Shown: piece after piece, positions 12,235-26,076 of the stretch | Numbering within the stretch: the first letter of the stretch is position 1 | Layout: each line of letters opens with the position of its first letter | The notes under the pieces: model-generated | The model's input: only the letters and a program-made list of their open reading frames with translations | What the model was told of the DNA's origin: nothing | Databases searched by the model: none | Assembly (NCBI RefSeq): GCF_027942865.1 | Contig: NC_134524.1 | Coordinates: 7,675,536 to 7,739,535, forward strand | DNA: 64,000 nt | Direction: 5' to 3' | From: Odontesthes bonariensis | Lineage: Eukaryota > Chordata > Actinopteri > Atheriniformes > Atherinopsidae | Program-made: the position numbers and the translations under genes

Positions 12235-13518
12235 TCCGTCTCTTTTCTCATTGCCGGTCAGCCATTGTTGAGGCCAAGGGAATCAAGAACTGATCTGAAG
12301 TGTTATTACGAACCAGTCCCACTTTAAGGAGTGAAGGAGGAAGTGTCTCAGACAAAAATTAACATAAATACACACATCTGCTATCTAAGTCATCAACACC
12401 CTCATCGAGTTATGATGGATGGAGAAACACTCTCCTTCAGGCTCATTAACGGACGCTGTGGGAGTCGGACTGAGAACAATCTCATATCCTCCCATTCATC
12501 CCAATTTTAACCAAAATGAACATGTCTGCAAGATGTTTTTTTATTGGGTTTCAAGACATATCGTGAGCAAAATCATCCATCGATGCGCTATAAAATAAAG
12601 CAAGCTATGAGTAGAGCAAAGTGGAACAAGAATTAGCATATTTACAGATCATTGACAAAGGGTGGATTCATAAGCAGGAAGTTCAAAGGAAATTTGTGTT
12701 TTTAAAGGCAAAATGAGATGAGTTTTTCAGGGATTAATAACAGCTGGGGTGGGACTTTAAAGCCCTAATGTTTACTACAAACATATGCACAGAAGCACCA
12801 ACACAACAGGTAGAAAACACAAGGAGCCAGTCAGCGGTGGCACATTAAAATGCACGGACACACACGCACACAAATAGATGGGTGCAAATGGAAGTACGCG
12901 AGCACAGGATGTGCTCCATTAAATGGTGTCTGATGCTGTACTTCCCCCAGTTACAGTATGTGTGTGTCTGAATTTCACAGAAAACCTGTGAAAAACCTTC
13001 TGTTTCACAGGACAGGAAGTATTCCTGACCTACCACAGAAAAACACACATATAACCGAGCTCATTAAGTCTGAATGGAGCACTTAATCACGCAGATGTGT
13101 TTGCTTTCTGTTTGCCTCTGACACAGTAAGCAACACCGTGCCTCATTCTCTGTGACAAGCCAGTGTTTTCCTGTTCTTTAATTCCTCTTAATGAGCTAAC
13201 GAGCGCTCACAATGGCCCTTTAATAAGGCTGCAGTTGGCTCCCGATGGTACCTAAGTGGGTCTGCGTGGACCCCAAATAGCTTGAATGATGACACAAGCT
13301 ACTGAACCATCTGTTGGGAGTGTTTTCATTCTAAATAAGCAGTTGATACTATTAAGATGTGTTCATTATGAGTCATAATAAGCTGCTCCAATGAACCCAA
13401 CAAAAGTTTCATTGTTGTATTCAATATAAAGTCAGACAGCACAGGACGGGATGTAAAAAGGCTCTGAACAGAAAGAAAAACCAACAATAAATGAGTGATG
13501 TCATATATAATATATATA
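12235..13518. other. No gene seen
   Basis: Unique-looking DNA. I looked for the missing poln palm exons (family-A motifs A and C on the minus strand) and saw none. Confidence 0.5.
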
Positions 13519-14221
13519 TGTTATGGCGAAAATTACATTGAAATTAAGAAACCAAACTGATATTTTTGAAGAGAACTGGTCAAAATGGATCAGCTATGTG
13601 TCAACTGTAAGACCTGACTTCATATAGATCGATATAGATCGAGCTCAAACCCTATATTAAGATTTAATTTAAAAAAAAATTTCCCCCTATTTTTGAGCAG
13701 CATCCTTATATTTCTATGTATGATGTGCTTATGTTGATTCTGCTGCTTTACTTAGTGCACAATCCTCACTTCGTCATGTTATGTTTTTGTGCCCAACTGG
13801 CACATATGTGTATGTTACTGTTAAAATTGGCTTTGTTCTTAGACATTATGAATGAAATAGTCTCTGTACTTTTCCAAGATGACCTAAAGTGATCCAGGAA
13901 TGGGAAGACAAAACAATTAGTCTGGGAAAGCAGGTGCAAGATTCACACACACACGGTTTGGCTGATCCAGAGAATATGACGAAGCATTTTGAACCTCCTC
14001 ATGTCCAATCATACTCGGTCGAGTGCGAGTCCAACATATGAGGCTATAAATGCAAACGATACCCGGAAATCGAGGCTCGGTCTGAAGGATTTCCTGCGGG
14101 AGCTCTGTTCCACTGAGCCCAGCGCTGATATGCTTGACGTGTGACTACCAATAAACACTATATTTAACTTGAGATTCCTCCGGCTTGTTCTTGAGCTTCC
14201 AATGAAAGAATCGATCTAACA
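13519..14221 (+). mobile_element. LTR of a retroelement (703 bp)
   Basis: The segment starts TGTTA and ends TAACA, the inverted ends expected of an LTR. It contains a TATA-like GCTATAAATGC at 14043, a polyadenylation signal in CCAATAAACAC at 14149, and is followed at once by a primer-binding site. It looks like a 5' LTR whose internal region and 3' LTR are missing. No gag or pol reading frame is visible downstream. The superfamily (BEL/Pao, Gypsy or endogenous retrovirus) cannot be decided. Confidence 0.8.
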
Positions 14222-14224
14222 ATT

Positions 14225-14242
14225 TGGTGCCGTGACCCGGAT
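14225..14242 (+). other. Primer-binding site of the LTR element
   Basis: TGGTGCCGTGACCCGGAT, 3 bp after the LTR end, has the TGG-start form of a tRNA 3' end complement. It closely resembles the tRNA-His type known from vertebrate retroelements. Confidence 0.8.
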
Positions 14243-15202
14243 GGCAGACTCAGAGAACGGTCCGAGGGAGGACAGCTGGAGGTGATCGAGGGGGACCCTT
14301 TTTTCAGACATTAGTAATTAAACATTACCAAGTAAAAACGAATAAAAAGTAAATTTAAAAAAAATAAAGAAAAGGATTTCAACTTGACCTTTCGGGACCA
14401 GTTTAGGGAGTGGAGGCGTGTGGCGTGTGTGGTCACATGACTTACGGGTGTACAGGTGGAGCAACACAGACCTCAGACCTCTGCCATATGGCGACAGGTG
14501 CTGTGTGAGATGTGCAGAACTAAAGCCGAGTTCCATCAGGACAAACTTATATCAGCACCTCAGACGGCAAAGATTAAAGTGCGACGGATGCATGGCGGCG
14601 AGGACAGAAGCAGAAACACAGCCTCCAGTCACAGGTGTTTGAGGGCATCACGCCATACGACAACTCTGAGCTGAGGTATAAAGAAACGAACGGCTCCACA
14701 CATGACGCCATTTATTTACCATCCCACACGCCACCGAAGCCGGACACCACAGGACTCTCACAGATGATCCTGATGAGTCAGAGCTGCCGACATGAGAAGG
14801 AGCTAAACTCTTAGCCAACTGTTTATCCTGCCAATAACAATATTATCCAAGGTGATGTGTGTGGGAAACTCCACCAGCTGATTACTATTTTCAGCCTTTC
14901 CTCCATGAGGCAGCCAGCCAGCCAGCCTAGCAAGAACATGAATACGTGTTCCCGTCTCTATGCTCGGCTTTGGATGTGCACGGTGAGCCGGTGAGTCAGC
15001 AGAGGACACAAACTTCACTCAAGTCTTACACCAACATTAAGCTGCTCCACAAGCCATGAAAAACACAACAATGAAGCAACGAAGCTTTAATTTTTCCAAT
15101 GAATCATCAGTGTGCTATAGAACTGTGTCCAAGGCCGCGGGTAGATTATGATGCAGGGTGTAAATGTGCTAAATCCCGAAATGATACACAATGGCAACAT
15201 AG
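14243..15202. other. Downstream of the LTR/PBS: no retroviral frame seen
   Basis: Leader-like sequence to about 14320, then unrelated DNA. Open frames of about 70 codons only; no gag, protease or pol motif. Confidence 0.5.
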
Positions 15203-15285
15203 AATAGAATAGAATAGAATAGAATAGAATAGAATAGAAAATACTTTATTCATCCCCCAATGGGGGAAATTCAAATTAATCAAGT
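15203..15285 (-). mobile_element. LINE 3' tail with (GAATA)n microsatellite
   Basis: Read on the minus strand, GAATTTCCCCCATTGGGGGA and GAATAAAGTA lead into a (TATTC)n run at 15203-15238. This is the typical end of a fish non-LTR element. Nothing of its coding part is recognisable; the following 200 bp (15290-15490) are AT-rich with ATT/AAT repeats. Confidence 0.55.
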
Positions 15286-15489
15286 AGCTCAAAAAATTAT
15301 TAATATTTACAATGATTGTATATTAACAATAATAATAAAAATACTACTACTAACTAATAATAATAATAATAATAATAAATGACTAAATTAAAAATAAATA
15401 AAATATTTAAAAATAACAATAATAATAATAATAATATTAAAAAAATAAAAAATAAAAATAAAAAGCCTTAATATAACATGAAATAATAT

Positions 15490-17309
15490 AACAGTTATGG
15501 CAGTTTTCTCTGTCCTTTCATAACCAAATGAGAGAATCCGATGCTATTGTGGTTGATGTGAATGAGAAAGAGAACGAGGGGAAGACTGGACGGAAAGGTT
15601 AGACAGACATGTAGGCAAAAGGAGAAGGGGAGGACGGAGATTAAAAAGGGTAAAACAATAACGGAGGACAGAGAAAAACATCAAATAAAGACAAATGCCA
15701 GAAAGGAGAGAGAGATGAAAGCGCCGGGGCTCAAAGTACGGCCCATTTCTCAAAGCATGACTTTTATTTCTGTCCTGCTTTCATTAGGGCTCCCCCTGGT
15801 GACTGCAGTCTGGCTTTACCTCGCCTGCACACCAAACAGATGAAAGCTAAACCCTCTGCAACACTCCTCATCTAAATACGAGCGACTGGCAGCACACCTG
15901 CTCTTTTCTACCGTAACCATCCGACAATAACCACCCCAAGTGCGTCTTTTCAATCGAATATCAACTCATTCTTGTTGTTATATGCAGATCTTATGTAGTG
16001 AGACTTGTTAGATCTATTTGACGGTCATCTAGGAGTTAATCCCAAAGAGGCTGCTCATGCTTGAAAACCAAGTGGGGAAGAAGCCGAGCCGACAGAACAT
16101 GCACAGGCGAGTCATTAAACATGCAGAAATAAACCTGAGAAGCTGCTTTTTGTGCCTAAAGCTGAAAGGATAACAAAAGCAATGAGGAAATTATGTTAGT
16201 TGTGCTCAGAGTGACGGATTTTATGAAGGTAGTGAGGAGTTTTTCAGTAAAACTGCTGGGAAAATGAGTCAGTTTTAAGGAACAAGGGATCGTCTCTCTG
16301 CTGTGTGTTCATGGCTGTTTAATAACTATTGCTAATGCTAATTAGGCTCTTTGTTTGATGTGCTTTTCAAGCTGCAGTGTGGGACATGGGGTGATGGTTC
16401 CTGGAGGGAAAAAAAAGGCTTTATTTATTTTCCACGACGTAGTTTGTGGAAAAATAAAGCTTAAATTCCAGTGAATATCTCGACTATCTCGTGCTCTTTG
16501 TCCAACTATTAACACATTTCTGCTTCCCTGACTTTAAAGCTGAGCTGTTTATGTAATGTTTAAGCATTTTCCAGCGTGCACTGACAGTGACATTCGAGCT
16601 GGGGGAGGAAATCTGGGAAGAGATAACAGGAAAATAACACACAGCAAACCTCCCGCGACTGATATCAAACTTTTGATGCTGCAGCAAATTGTATCTGGTC
16701 TTAATCAGTGAGATCCAACCGGCGTGCACGTCCCAACACAGCTGCACATAAAACAACCGCACACAGTTTGTTATCCCAGAAAACAAAGTTAATGGGATAC
16801 TCGATCAAGTCCCAGATCTGCGTTTGAGCAAATGGAACAGAGCTGTGTTACACCGCAGTGACCCAACAGTCACATAAATCACCGAGAGGCAGCACCATCG
16901 ATTCAATGTGAAGCTCACAAATCGCTAAGTGAGATTAGAAAAGTTCAACGTCTCTGAGGCGACACAGAGATAGTGTGTTTGTGTGTGTGTGTTTCAGGTA
17001 GTGCAGCACTGAGCTGGGTCATGTTCAAATGAGGCATCGACCACCACAAAGTGAAGGGCTATCAGAGTCCAGGTGTCATGTAGAAAAGAGATAAAGCGTT
17101 TCTTCACAGTCGTCTCCTGATGAATACGTTCTGCAGCACGTCACGTTTGGACTTCTAATAACACCGAGCCGGAGCTAAAGATGTTTTATTACTAATTTCA
17201 TTCAATCTGCTGCTGTTTGTTGACTGCTCCAACATCAAAAATCAGGAAAAACACTTGCATATCATCGATGAAATCTGCACATTTCAGCCAATTAAACAAT
17301 ATATGTGCA
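15490..17309. other. No gene seen
   Basis: Unique-looking DNA with purine-rich tract 15560-15720. No supported exon. Confidence 0.5.
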
Positions 17310-17701
17310 TACACTCTCAGAAATAGGGGTACAGTACGAGTCCTTTTTTGTCCCCTGAGGTACAATCTATACTAATGTACCCCCTAGGGTTAATTATTGG
17401 ACCTAAAGGTTCATATATGTACCTTTTTGAGGGTCCAAAAGGTACATATATGTACTCAAGTGGTAAAAGGTTCATATATGTACCTTTTTTTCTACATGCT
17501 GGAGTACAATAGACAGTCTGTGTTAGGCTACTTCAGTATAAGGGTACAACATTGCCACCAGAAGTACAAAATTGGTCTCTGTAAGGTACAAACCACAAGG
17601 GTATAGGGTAACTATAGGGTAACTATACCTTCTGAGGGTCCTGCCCCAGTGACAAGCCATCGTACCCCTAAAGGTACAATTCTGTACTTTATTAGAGTGT
17701 A
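17310..17701. mobile_element. TA-flanked MITE rich in GGTACA repeats
   Basis: Termini TACACTCT and AGAGTGTA with TA duplication. The body carries many GTACC/GGTAC motifs (GTACCCC, AAAGGTACA, CATATATGTACC) in both orientations, so it can fold extensively. Non-autonomous DNA element, about 392 bp. Confidence 0.7.
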
Positions 17702-19203
17702 ACGTATCCGCTGGTGGTCTTTTTTCAAAGGATTCTACGAGTTTTGAAAGTGATTCAGTGGATAGATTTGTTTCATAGATCTCCTGTGTGAGTAAACCAA
17801 AGGAGATGTGTCTCTGATTCTGTCTCCATCCTCTGTGGTGCGTGTTGTTAGCTCATCCTGCTGCTCTGCTCCCCTTTGTCATTTCTACTTTCACGCACTC
17901 TGAAAGTATTACATCACCAAAGCATGCCACAGATCTTGCTCTTCACAGTAACTCTTTCCCTCCGCCTCTCAAACTGCCCTCTGTGCAGCTAACCTCCTCA
18001 TCCGGCACGAGACAACTCCGCTCACCAGCCTCAACAATCCTCAGGATCACTTTGTGTCACATGCTCGTGTTTTCCACAAGAAGTTTTGCATCAAACGATC
18101 TCTTCTGCTTGTGATTCTGCCGCGGTACAACTACAGGCTTTCTGCTTCGTTGCATCATCGACGTGACGATAAGTTTTATTGGATTTCAGGAGAGGCTCTC
18201 GATGGGGTTTGTTATGTAAGCCAAGTTTCCAGTGTCTGGCTCGTGGAATTTGTGTATTACACAAGCAAAGGATGCCTTGTTCTCAGGGAAAAATGCATTC
18301 TCTATCATAGTGCCTCACCTTTTCCTGCATGTACGTGTGTTTGTGTCTCTTCGACAACAAATTTTCTTAAACGGTATTGTTCCCCTGACTCTTTAAAACC
18401 ACCGCAACTCTACACTGTCCACCTCACAGCCCAGCTTTTTGTTACATAAGATAAAAACAAACGGGTTTATGAGCTTGTAGCAAATCACTATGCAGTCAGA
18501 GTTACGAAAGGGTCTCGTTAAAAACTAGGGAGATGAAAAAGTGAGACACAACCAGAAAGAAAATGATGTCACTGGTATTTTCTGAAGTTATATAAGGGAA
18601 CATGATGTTCTTAACAATGATGAAACCCTCCTTCTGCTCTCTTACCGTCTAACAGGGCTGCTGTAAAGTGCTTTGGCAGCTGCAACTACTTACTGCATGA
18701 AGCATGAAGCAAATGCTGTAAGAGACGGTGTCGCACACCCTCTTATCTGCACGTAGACACCAATCATCAGGCTCCCAATGTGGAATCTATTACAGGAACA
18801 TGTGTGGGAACAGAGGTGTCTGCGTGTGCGTCCACACCCAAACATCATCACCCTGTTTAAAATCAGCAATTAAAGACATTTAAAGGGCCTTTGTGGCAAT
18901 AAATACCTCAAATATCCCTGTGTTGTTTGCTTTTTCATGTTTTATTTGTGTTTGTGTAACAGTTAAAGGGCAGAAAGTAGAGGGAGGAGTGAAAATAAAC
19001 CTGAAAAATTAGCTATTTATTTGCTTAATTTACATTGATACGTACGCTCAAACCTTTCTGTCCCCATAATGGATTTTCTTTCAGGCAGCGTAAGAATATA
19101 GAGAGGCTAAAAGCTCCACCGAAGGACAGAAAAACAGAGATTCATGCTCTGGTTCAGCACCACGGACAGCTCCACTAAATGACAGCATGCAAGTTATACT
19201 CAC
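17702..19203. other. poln: Presumed poln intron 16: no gene seen
   Basis: Follows the donor CATCCT then GTGAGT of poln exon 16. No following exon could be recognised here. Confidence 0.5.
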
Positions 19204-22200
19204 AGGATGTTTTGAAGAGATTCTCCCACTCACAACACTTGTCTGGTACCATGTAGAGGAAATATAGTTCTGATGTAGAGAAAGAAACAGAGATGCATGA
19301 ATAAATGACAGAGTTAGAAAGTACGATATTCAACACAATACCAAAGCATTAAGAGGTGGAAATGAACCAAAAATCCCTCCACGTTGACATATTTTCATCC
19401 CTCAGATTCAGCTTTTTGATCAGCTCTGCTGATTTCAATCCAATTCAGTCAGAAAACAATCGGCAGCATCGCTCTGATTATGTTTCTGTACCGACGGGCA
19501 TCAACAGTTTGCAGTTCCAGTTATGTTAAAATAACGAAGATATCAATGATACAAGTCAAATGTCTGACGGTGTCTGAAAGTAGATGACTGAGCGCGGGCA
19601 AAAAGGTTTCCTCGATGCATAAATCCACAATTTCATGTTACTATTTGATGAATGCTGTTTGGGAAAATCTGAAAATATCACCCAGCGCTTTCAGTGTGAT
19701 GCATGTCAGTCAGGAGATATATAACGCCATCATTTGTGATGTCACCAAGGTTAAATAACATTTTGAATGAAAGACCTTTTATTAGCTGTCATTTGCTTTC
19801 TAAGCAACAAGCGTAAAACGATCCTAATTTTGATTTAATGTTGCATGAAACCACAGTTTTAAAGGGTAGAAGAGTGGAGAGTGGCGGCTTGCGGGTGTTT
19901 TTGTCTTAAGAGGAACCTTCCCCTGTTCATCAGAAGCCAAGCAGCTCCAGAAACAGCCCGACAGACTTTGCAGAGTTGAGTAAAGCACGGCCGACAAACA
20001 AAAGCTGTCGCTCCCACAGATGGAGCTCGACTGGCTGCCCCTCCACGATGCTAACATCTAAATGAGTCCAGTTGTGCCAGTAAAAGAAGACGAATGGCTC
20101 TGCAGATGTATGTCGTATGTTTATAAGTTCCACCACAAAGCATTGTGCTTCTCTTCTTCTTTTTTTGTCGTCGTTCCAGGTTGAAAACTAAATAAAGTTC
20201 CATTTCTAACAGTCGGCTTTTGACAGATCCTGTTTATACGATTGAGAAACATCTTTAGGGGGAAAGCGTGGGTTTAAATAAGTCATTTTGTGGACAGCGC
20301 ACCTTGCTCCTCATGCACGAGAGAATCCCATCAACAAACGTGGACTTGATTTTGTGAACCTGGGGGGGGCAACAACGCAGACATTCGTCATGTAACATCA
20401 ACGATTATTCTTAAAGCGCTACGATTTAAAGCCGCTTTACTCGTAAACTTAGCCCTAAAAGACAGAAGTAAACACAGATCCTCCTCTTAAAGGGATTGTT
20501 TTTCATACACAGTGATTGCTTTAAAAGCAGCTGGGAACACAAGTGACCTGTCTGTACTCTAGAATGATCTTCGGCAGGGGGTGCAGGTCCTGAAGCTGCA
20601 GCAACTGCAACAAAAGCAACAATATTAGCAGTTGTAGAGGGAAATCCTGTGATATATATAGCAATATTATTATATATATATATATGAGAGCTGGTTGTCT
20701 TGTGTTACTGGGTGTTATTCTGAGTGTTTTTGTGTCTCTGAGTGCTTTACTGCAGCTTCTGATGTTGACCGTTGCTGTTTGTTGGTGGTCTTGGGGAGCT
20801 TCTTGTGCTCACAGCGCTCATGGAGGCGCAGCTTCTCAAACAGAACCTTCAAACATACAAAAAACAAGAAAACATGGTAAAATACACACGTCTTTTTTTT
20901 TTTAAGAGCTTGTTGAGATATGCCCTCCCTTCTCAGCTGAAGCCAAACCAGGAAGAAGAACAGTTTGAGGTACGTACTGTTCGCAGCTGAGTGTTGCTGG
21001 TCACCAGGAACATTTGTCCAGCTGCTCGGTGGGCCTCCTGCTCCAACTGCTTCATTTTAGCCTGCCAGAAACATAATCACTGTTAGCTCATTTTTCCCCC
21101 TGGACAAACCTTAAAGCCCAAGTCTGACGCTCTCCTCTTCCAGGGAGTTCCAGGCTGGTGTGGCTGCAGGTTTTTGTTCCGAACCCTGCAGCAGCACAGC
21201 CGACTCGTTTCATTCAATCAACTGAAGTCTGCACTGAAGGTCTGAACCAGCATGTATGTTCGAGACAGACGGGTAAGAGTGTAGAGGACTGGTTTAACAT
21301 TCAGCCAACCACCACCAGCAAAATAAAGTTCTCATAGGTTCTTTATTACTCCAAAAACTAAAAACAAATCTTCATGGATAGAAAGAAACAAGCCGGAGAT
21401 GCAGATCATACTCGTGTTTTTATGGGACTGTACTGAAAGTTAGTGAAAAATGACTGGAATGATGCGTGGGCTGCATTGGGAAAGATGCTGGGTTATAAAA
21501 AGCCAATGTCGTGTGAGATCTATGCAACCTGTCATGAACAAACTGAATTCAATGCCAAATGGGACAAATGACATTGCATTATCATAACAAAAGATATGTA
21601 TCCCACTGCCACCGGTGTTCTGTGTGATCTGACCTTAATAATAAATAAAGTTTGAGTCACACACACAAAAAGGCAGTTCTGAAAACACCTTTAAAGGTAT
21701 GAAAAAAAAAAAAAAGGCCTTTTGGTAAACTTATAATAAAAATTACACAGAAGAAGAAAACAAAATAATACAAAACAATGAAGAAAGGATTAATTTATCC
21801 ATTTCATATGATAACTGAATTATTTAAAGTGCTCTTTTGGACATTTTACTCAATACTAACTGCTCCATTTAGGAAATAAAGATGAATAACTTCATTTATT
21901 ATTCTAGTCAGACTTGCTCCACGAGCCCATCCCATAACGAAGCAGATGTTAAGCCATTTACAATGCTGTGAGACAGCCTTGTATTCATGACAGTAGAGTT
22001 GAATAAGTCATTTCTGACAGTTGGCACGGCAGAAACTTTTTAAGTCAAGGAAATCGTAAAAAACTAATTTCCTCAGACCTGAGAATGAACCCTGCAGCCC
22101 TGGAAATGCTTTAAAATTAGCCTAATTTCTTTCTGCTTTCATCAGCCCAATGCAAACTGGTTCACACAGAATAAACTGAACGGGAGAGCAGCTTTAGAGA

Positions 22201-25200
22201 GGAAGAGAAGCTGAAAGTAAACGGTAGAAGAAGAGAGAGAAGCTCGTAAGTCCACCTGAAGCATTTAACAAGTTGACGGGCAAACAGGAGAAGAAGAAAG
22301 AGAACAAAATGAAGGGGGAGCGAGTGAGATGGGATGATGATGTGAGGAAAAAAAACATGTGAATGTGGAGGAATGGGTGGAGACTTAGGAGGAGCAGGGA
22401 AAGCTGAGGATCCACCTCCATCATCAGAGCCTCCTCTGTGGCTCTTTTTGCTCTTTTTGGTTGATCTCATTAGTCCATGGGCCAGACCAGATTTTGGTGC
22501 CACTCAAGGTGGCAAAATCTGGTAAAAAAGGTGCATGGCCATCGATGATATTTTGGTACACACAGACGGCATATCCTTTTCTTGAGCTCGTTTTCAGACC
22601 TTTTGGTAGCATTTTGAAGTGTACAAGCCTAGCTTTCATTTAGACCTAGTTTTGGGCTTATCTAAAAATATATAAAGGTCACACGGTCAAAGGTCAAACT
22701 GTCTCAACAACTATTTTTCCACTATAAATGATAAAAATAAAAACTGTGAGAAATACCAAATAATTAGCAGTTATTGTCAATTCTGGCCTGGGCCCATGTT
22801 CCACTTTAAGTAGGATATTATGGGAAGATAACACGTTTCTTGAATTGTTACAGTCCTGTGAGTATTTCCGTATGTGTTATTTGTGTCGGTGCTGTTCCTA
22901 CATTTCAGTGCTATAAAAAAGACGACAGTTTAGGCGAAAATAGTGGAAAAATAGTTGTTGAGACAGTTTGACCTTTGACCCTGTGACCTTTATATTTAGA
23001 TAGGCCCAAAACTAGGTCTAAATGAAAGCTAGGCGTGTACACTTCAAAATGCTACCAAACATGCTGTCATAACATGTGATTAAAAGTCTGAAAACGAGCA
23101 CAAGAAAAGGATATGCCGTCTGTGTTTAGAGGCCTATTAATTGCAGGGGGCTGATAACTTTATGTGCTGATAACTGTCATGAGGCTACCACTGAGGATGT
23201 GTTATCATACCAAAATATCATCGATGGACATGTACCTTTTCAAAAAAATCTTACTAGAGTTATCCACCTTACCAAAAAGTCAAATTTTGGCCTCTGGCCC
23301 ATGGACTACGTAGGAAACGCTGCACTTCTGACTCCCCTGAGGAAGCTATCATGGATAAATCCAAGAAAAGTGAAAATAGAGCTTTTAAATCTGCGTGGAC
23401 AAATATAAAGATGAGTGATGAATACGCCTGGGTGTCAATGTTCAAAAGCCAGTCAGCTGATCTGGAAGACGCCGCCCGTCTCGCTAAAGAGTGCAGATGG
23501 AGCGAACAACGCATGTCGTTCCCGACACTCAAACATGAAGACGTGTGCGTTTGGAGTCTCGTTTGTATCTGGACCAACAGTTTTTCTTGAGCATTAGCTA
23601 CATAAAATCCAAGTATTGCTCCCGTCTGGCGGGTCAAAGGTCAAAGTCACGTCTTACAGCCCCGTTATAGACAGGCTCTCCGGTTAAATTCAGCAACAAA
23701 AGTCACATTAAACAGGCTCAAAAACATGAAAAACATGAGCTAAAATGGTTTGGTTTGGTGTTCGGGTGCCATGGTTACATGAACACAAGAGGATGAGACT
23801 CTATTTTATGTTGTATCTGTTTCAAAGTACGTTACTTTTATTCTGTTATTTTCCTTAAATATGAGAAACAGGCCTGCACATGAGAGCGCATATTATTCCA
23901 CTTCATAAGAGATGAATGTTTGACTTAAATGTGTAATATACTATAAACTGTGCCATCTTTATCTTAAGGGTCAATAGGTTTGGCAGCTTCAGAGGGGCAA
24001 ATAGGGCTCTTATGCAGCCCCAGATATAGAATAGCATCTGAAACAAGAACTCAATCAGCCAAGCAAAGCATGACAAAGTGGTGGTAGGAGGCAGGAGGAA
24101 ACGAGGACGGCTGAGAGAGAAACAAAAGAGAGGCAGGTGGCAAGAGAGGAGGCAAATGTGAAGTGACAGAGAGAGAAAAGGACAGAGGAAATTGAGGTTA
24201 GCTGGCAGACATGCTCTCAGATTCCAAAATAAGTACTTTTCTTGCTGCCTCACTCATCGCCCAGAGCAGACTCCAGACTGCCTCATCAATATTGGATGCC
24301 AGCCTCTCAGGACAGCATTTGTGAGGAATCGGCAAGGGTTTGTTGCATCAAAAGGTTGCATTTTCAGTCTGATCCCAATGAGCCACATGTCAACAATGGC
24401 ACGTCTGATGCCATTTATTTCCAAAGTGAAATCTGCCCCGTTGATTGTCACTATCAAATCAAATCAAATTTATTTGTATAGCAAAATTCATGTACGAAAC
24501 AATTCAAAGTGCTTCACATAAAATAAAAGCATTGCAGCAGGGAGTGTAAGAAGCATTAAAAGAATACAAAGAGAAACAAATAAAATCATTTAAATGAATT
24601 TAAAAACAAGCAACAGTCCAGATAAATTCAAAGATATCGTGCAGATTTCATGCATAGACACATGAGAACAGAAATGTTTTTAACCTGGATTTAAAAATGT
24701 CTCCATTTGGTGAAAGTTTAATCTCCACTGGCAGTTTGTTCCACTTGTTTGCAGCATAACAGCTAAATGCTGCTTCTCCATGTTTAGTCTGGACTCTGGA
24801 CTGGACCAGCTGACCTGAGTCCTTGGATCTAAGAGCTCTGCTGGCTTTATATTCTCTGAACAGATCACAGATGTATTCTGGGGCCTGAACCGTTCTGGGA
24901 TTTGTAAACCATCAGCAGACTTTTAAAATCTAACTAACACCTTCTTAGAGGACTGAGAGGCAGGTGAGCATGTTTGTGAGATGGAGCCCGACAGGAGGGA
25001 CTCTCTGCTTGGTGTTCAGACAGCTCAGACACAAAGAAACCAGAGGTGACAGAGTTGGGACGCGGCTGGCTGCATTCACAGATATGTTACAGCAAGAAAA
25101 ACACACACAATGTATTCATATGTGTGTGTGTTGGCAGAGGCAGACACGGCTCTCCTTCCTGCAGCGCGGCCTCTCGATGGAAAAAAAGAAATCAGACTAT

Positions 25201-26038
25201 TCGTCCTATTTTTAGCAACACGGCAAGGCGGTCTCCACAACAACACCCCTGCTGGTGCATCCACGAGTCGGAAGCCAGTTTAAAGGTGCGCGTTTGCTCC
25301 TTTGCCTGCAACGCAGACTATGGATCGTTCTCAAATGTCGACCCCAGATAGAGCAGGTCCCTGGAGGACAAACACCCAGCACAACAATCCTTCAGATGTG
25401 TTCCTTCCTTCCTCCTAAATCCTCCCACATTACATAATTAGCACCAACGCCGCCTCTTGTTTCTGCACCTCGATGCCAGCTTACCCCGAGCAGGTCTGAC
25501 GTCCTCTTCAGAGCCTCTTTGTCCACATGGATACGGTGGCTCTCCATGGCTGAAATAACACACAAACATCCTGATCTACAAGGTTTGATGGAGCGCGTCT
25601 GTCCACTTGTAATGAACGAAAAAATCGATTTATGTACATATCACGATTTTTTAATGGGATGATTTTAAAAATAGATTTTTCTCCCCTGAGTCGATTATAT
25701 TACGTCATACCCGTGTCCAGCAAAAACTTCATCAATTCATTACATTAAGTTATGTTAAAACTAGCCCACATTTGTGCTGTGTGGACATTTCAATTCATTT
25801 TGTGACTGTAAACTTTCGTCCCACCCCTAGTTGACATGGATGCAAAGAAATGGTTCGTAAGCTAAAAGATAAAGAGAGAGTGATTTAATTAGAGACACTT
25901 AAAGGACATAATATCATCCCGAGTAAAGCTGTGTTTACCTGCCAGAACAGGGATCATGTTCAGCTCCATATCTGAGAAGAGCTCCCACAAGCCTTGGCTC
26001 TGAACACACAGACACTCAGTCAGGCAATTTGTACAAAC

Positions 26039-26076
<38 letters not shown>

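Noticed and set aside
17842-18449. Overlapping 90- and 131-codon open frames
   Set aside because: No known family, no splice context, and no start context; compatible with chance in this composition.
23340-23600. Open frame of 79 codons as a possible exon
   Set aside because: It lies beside a hairpin element in a poln intron, with no acceptor/donor in phase and no similarity I recognise.
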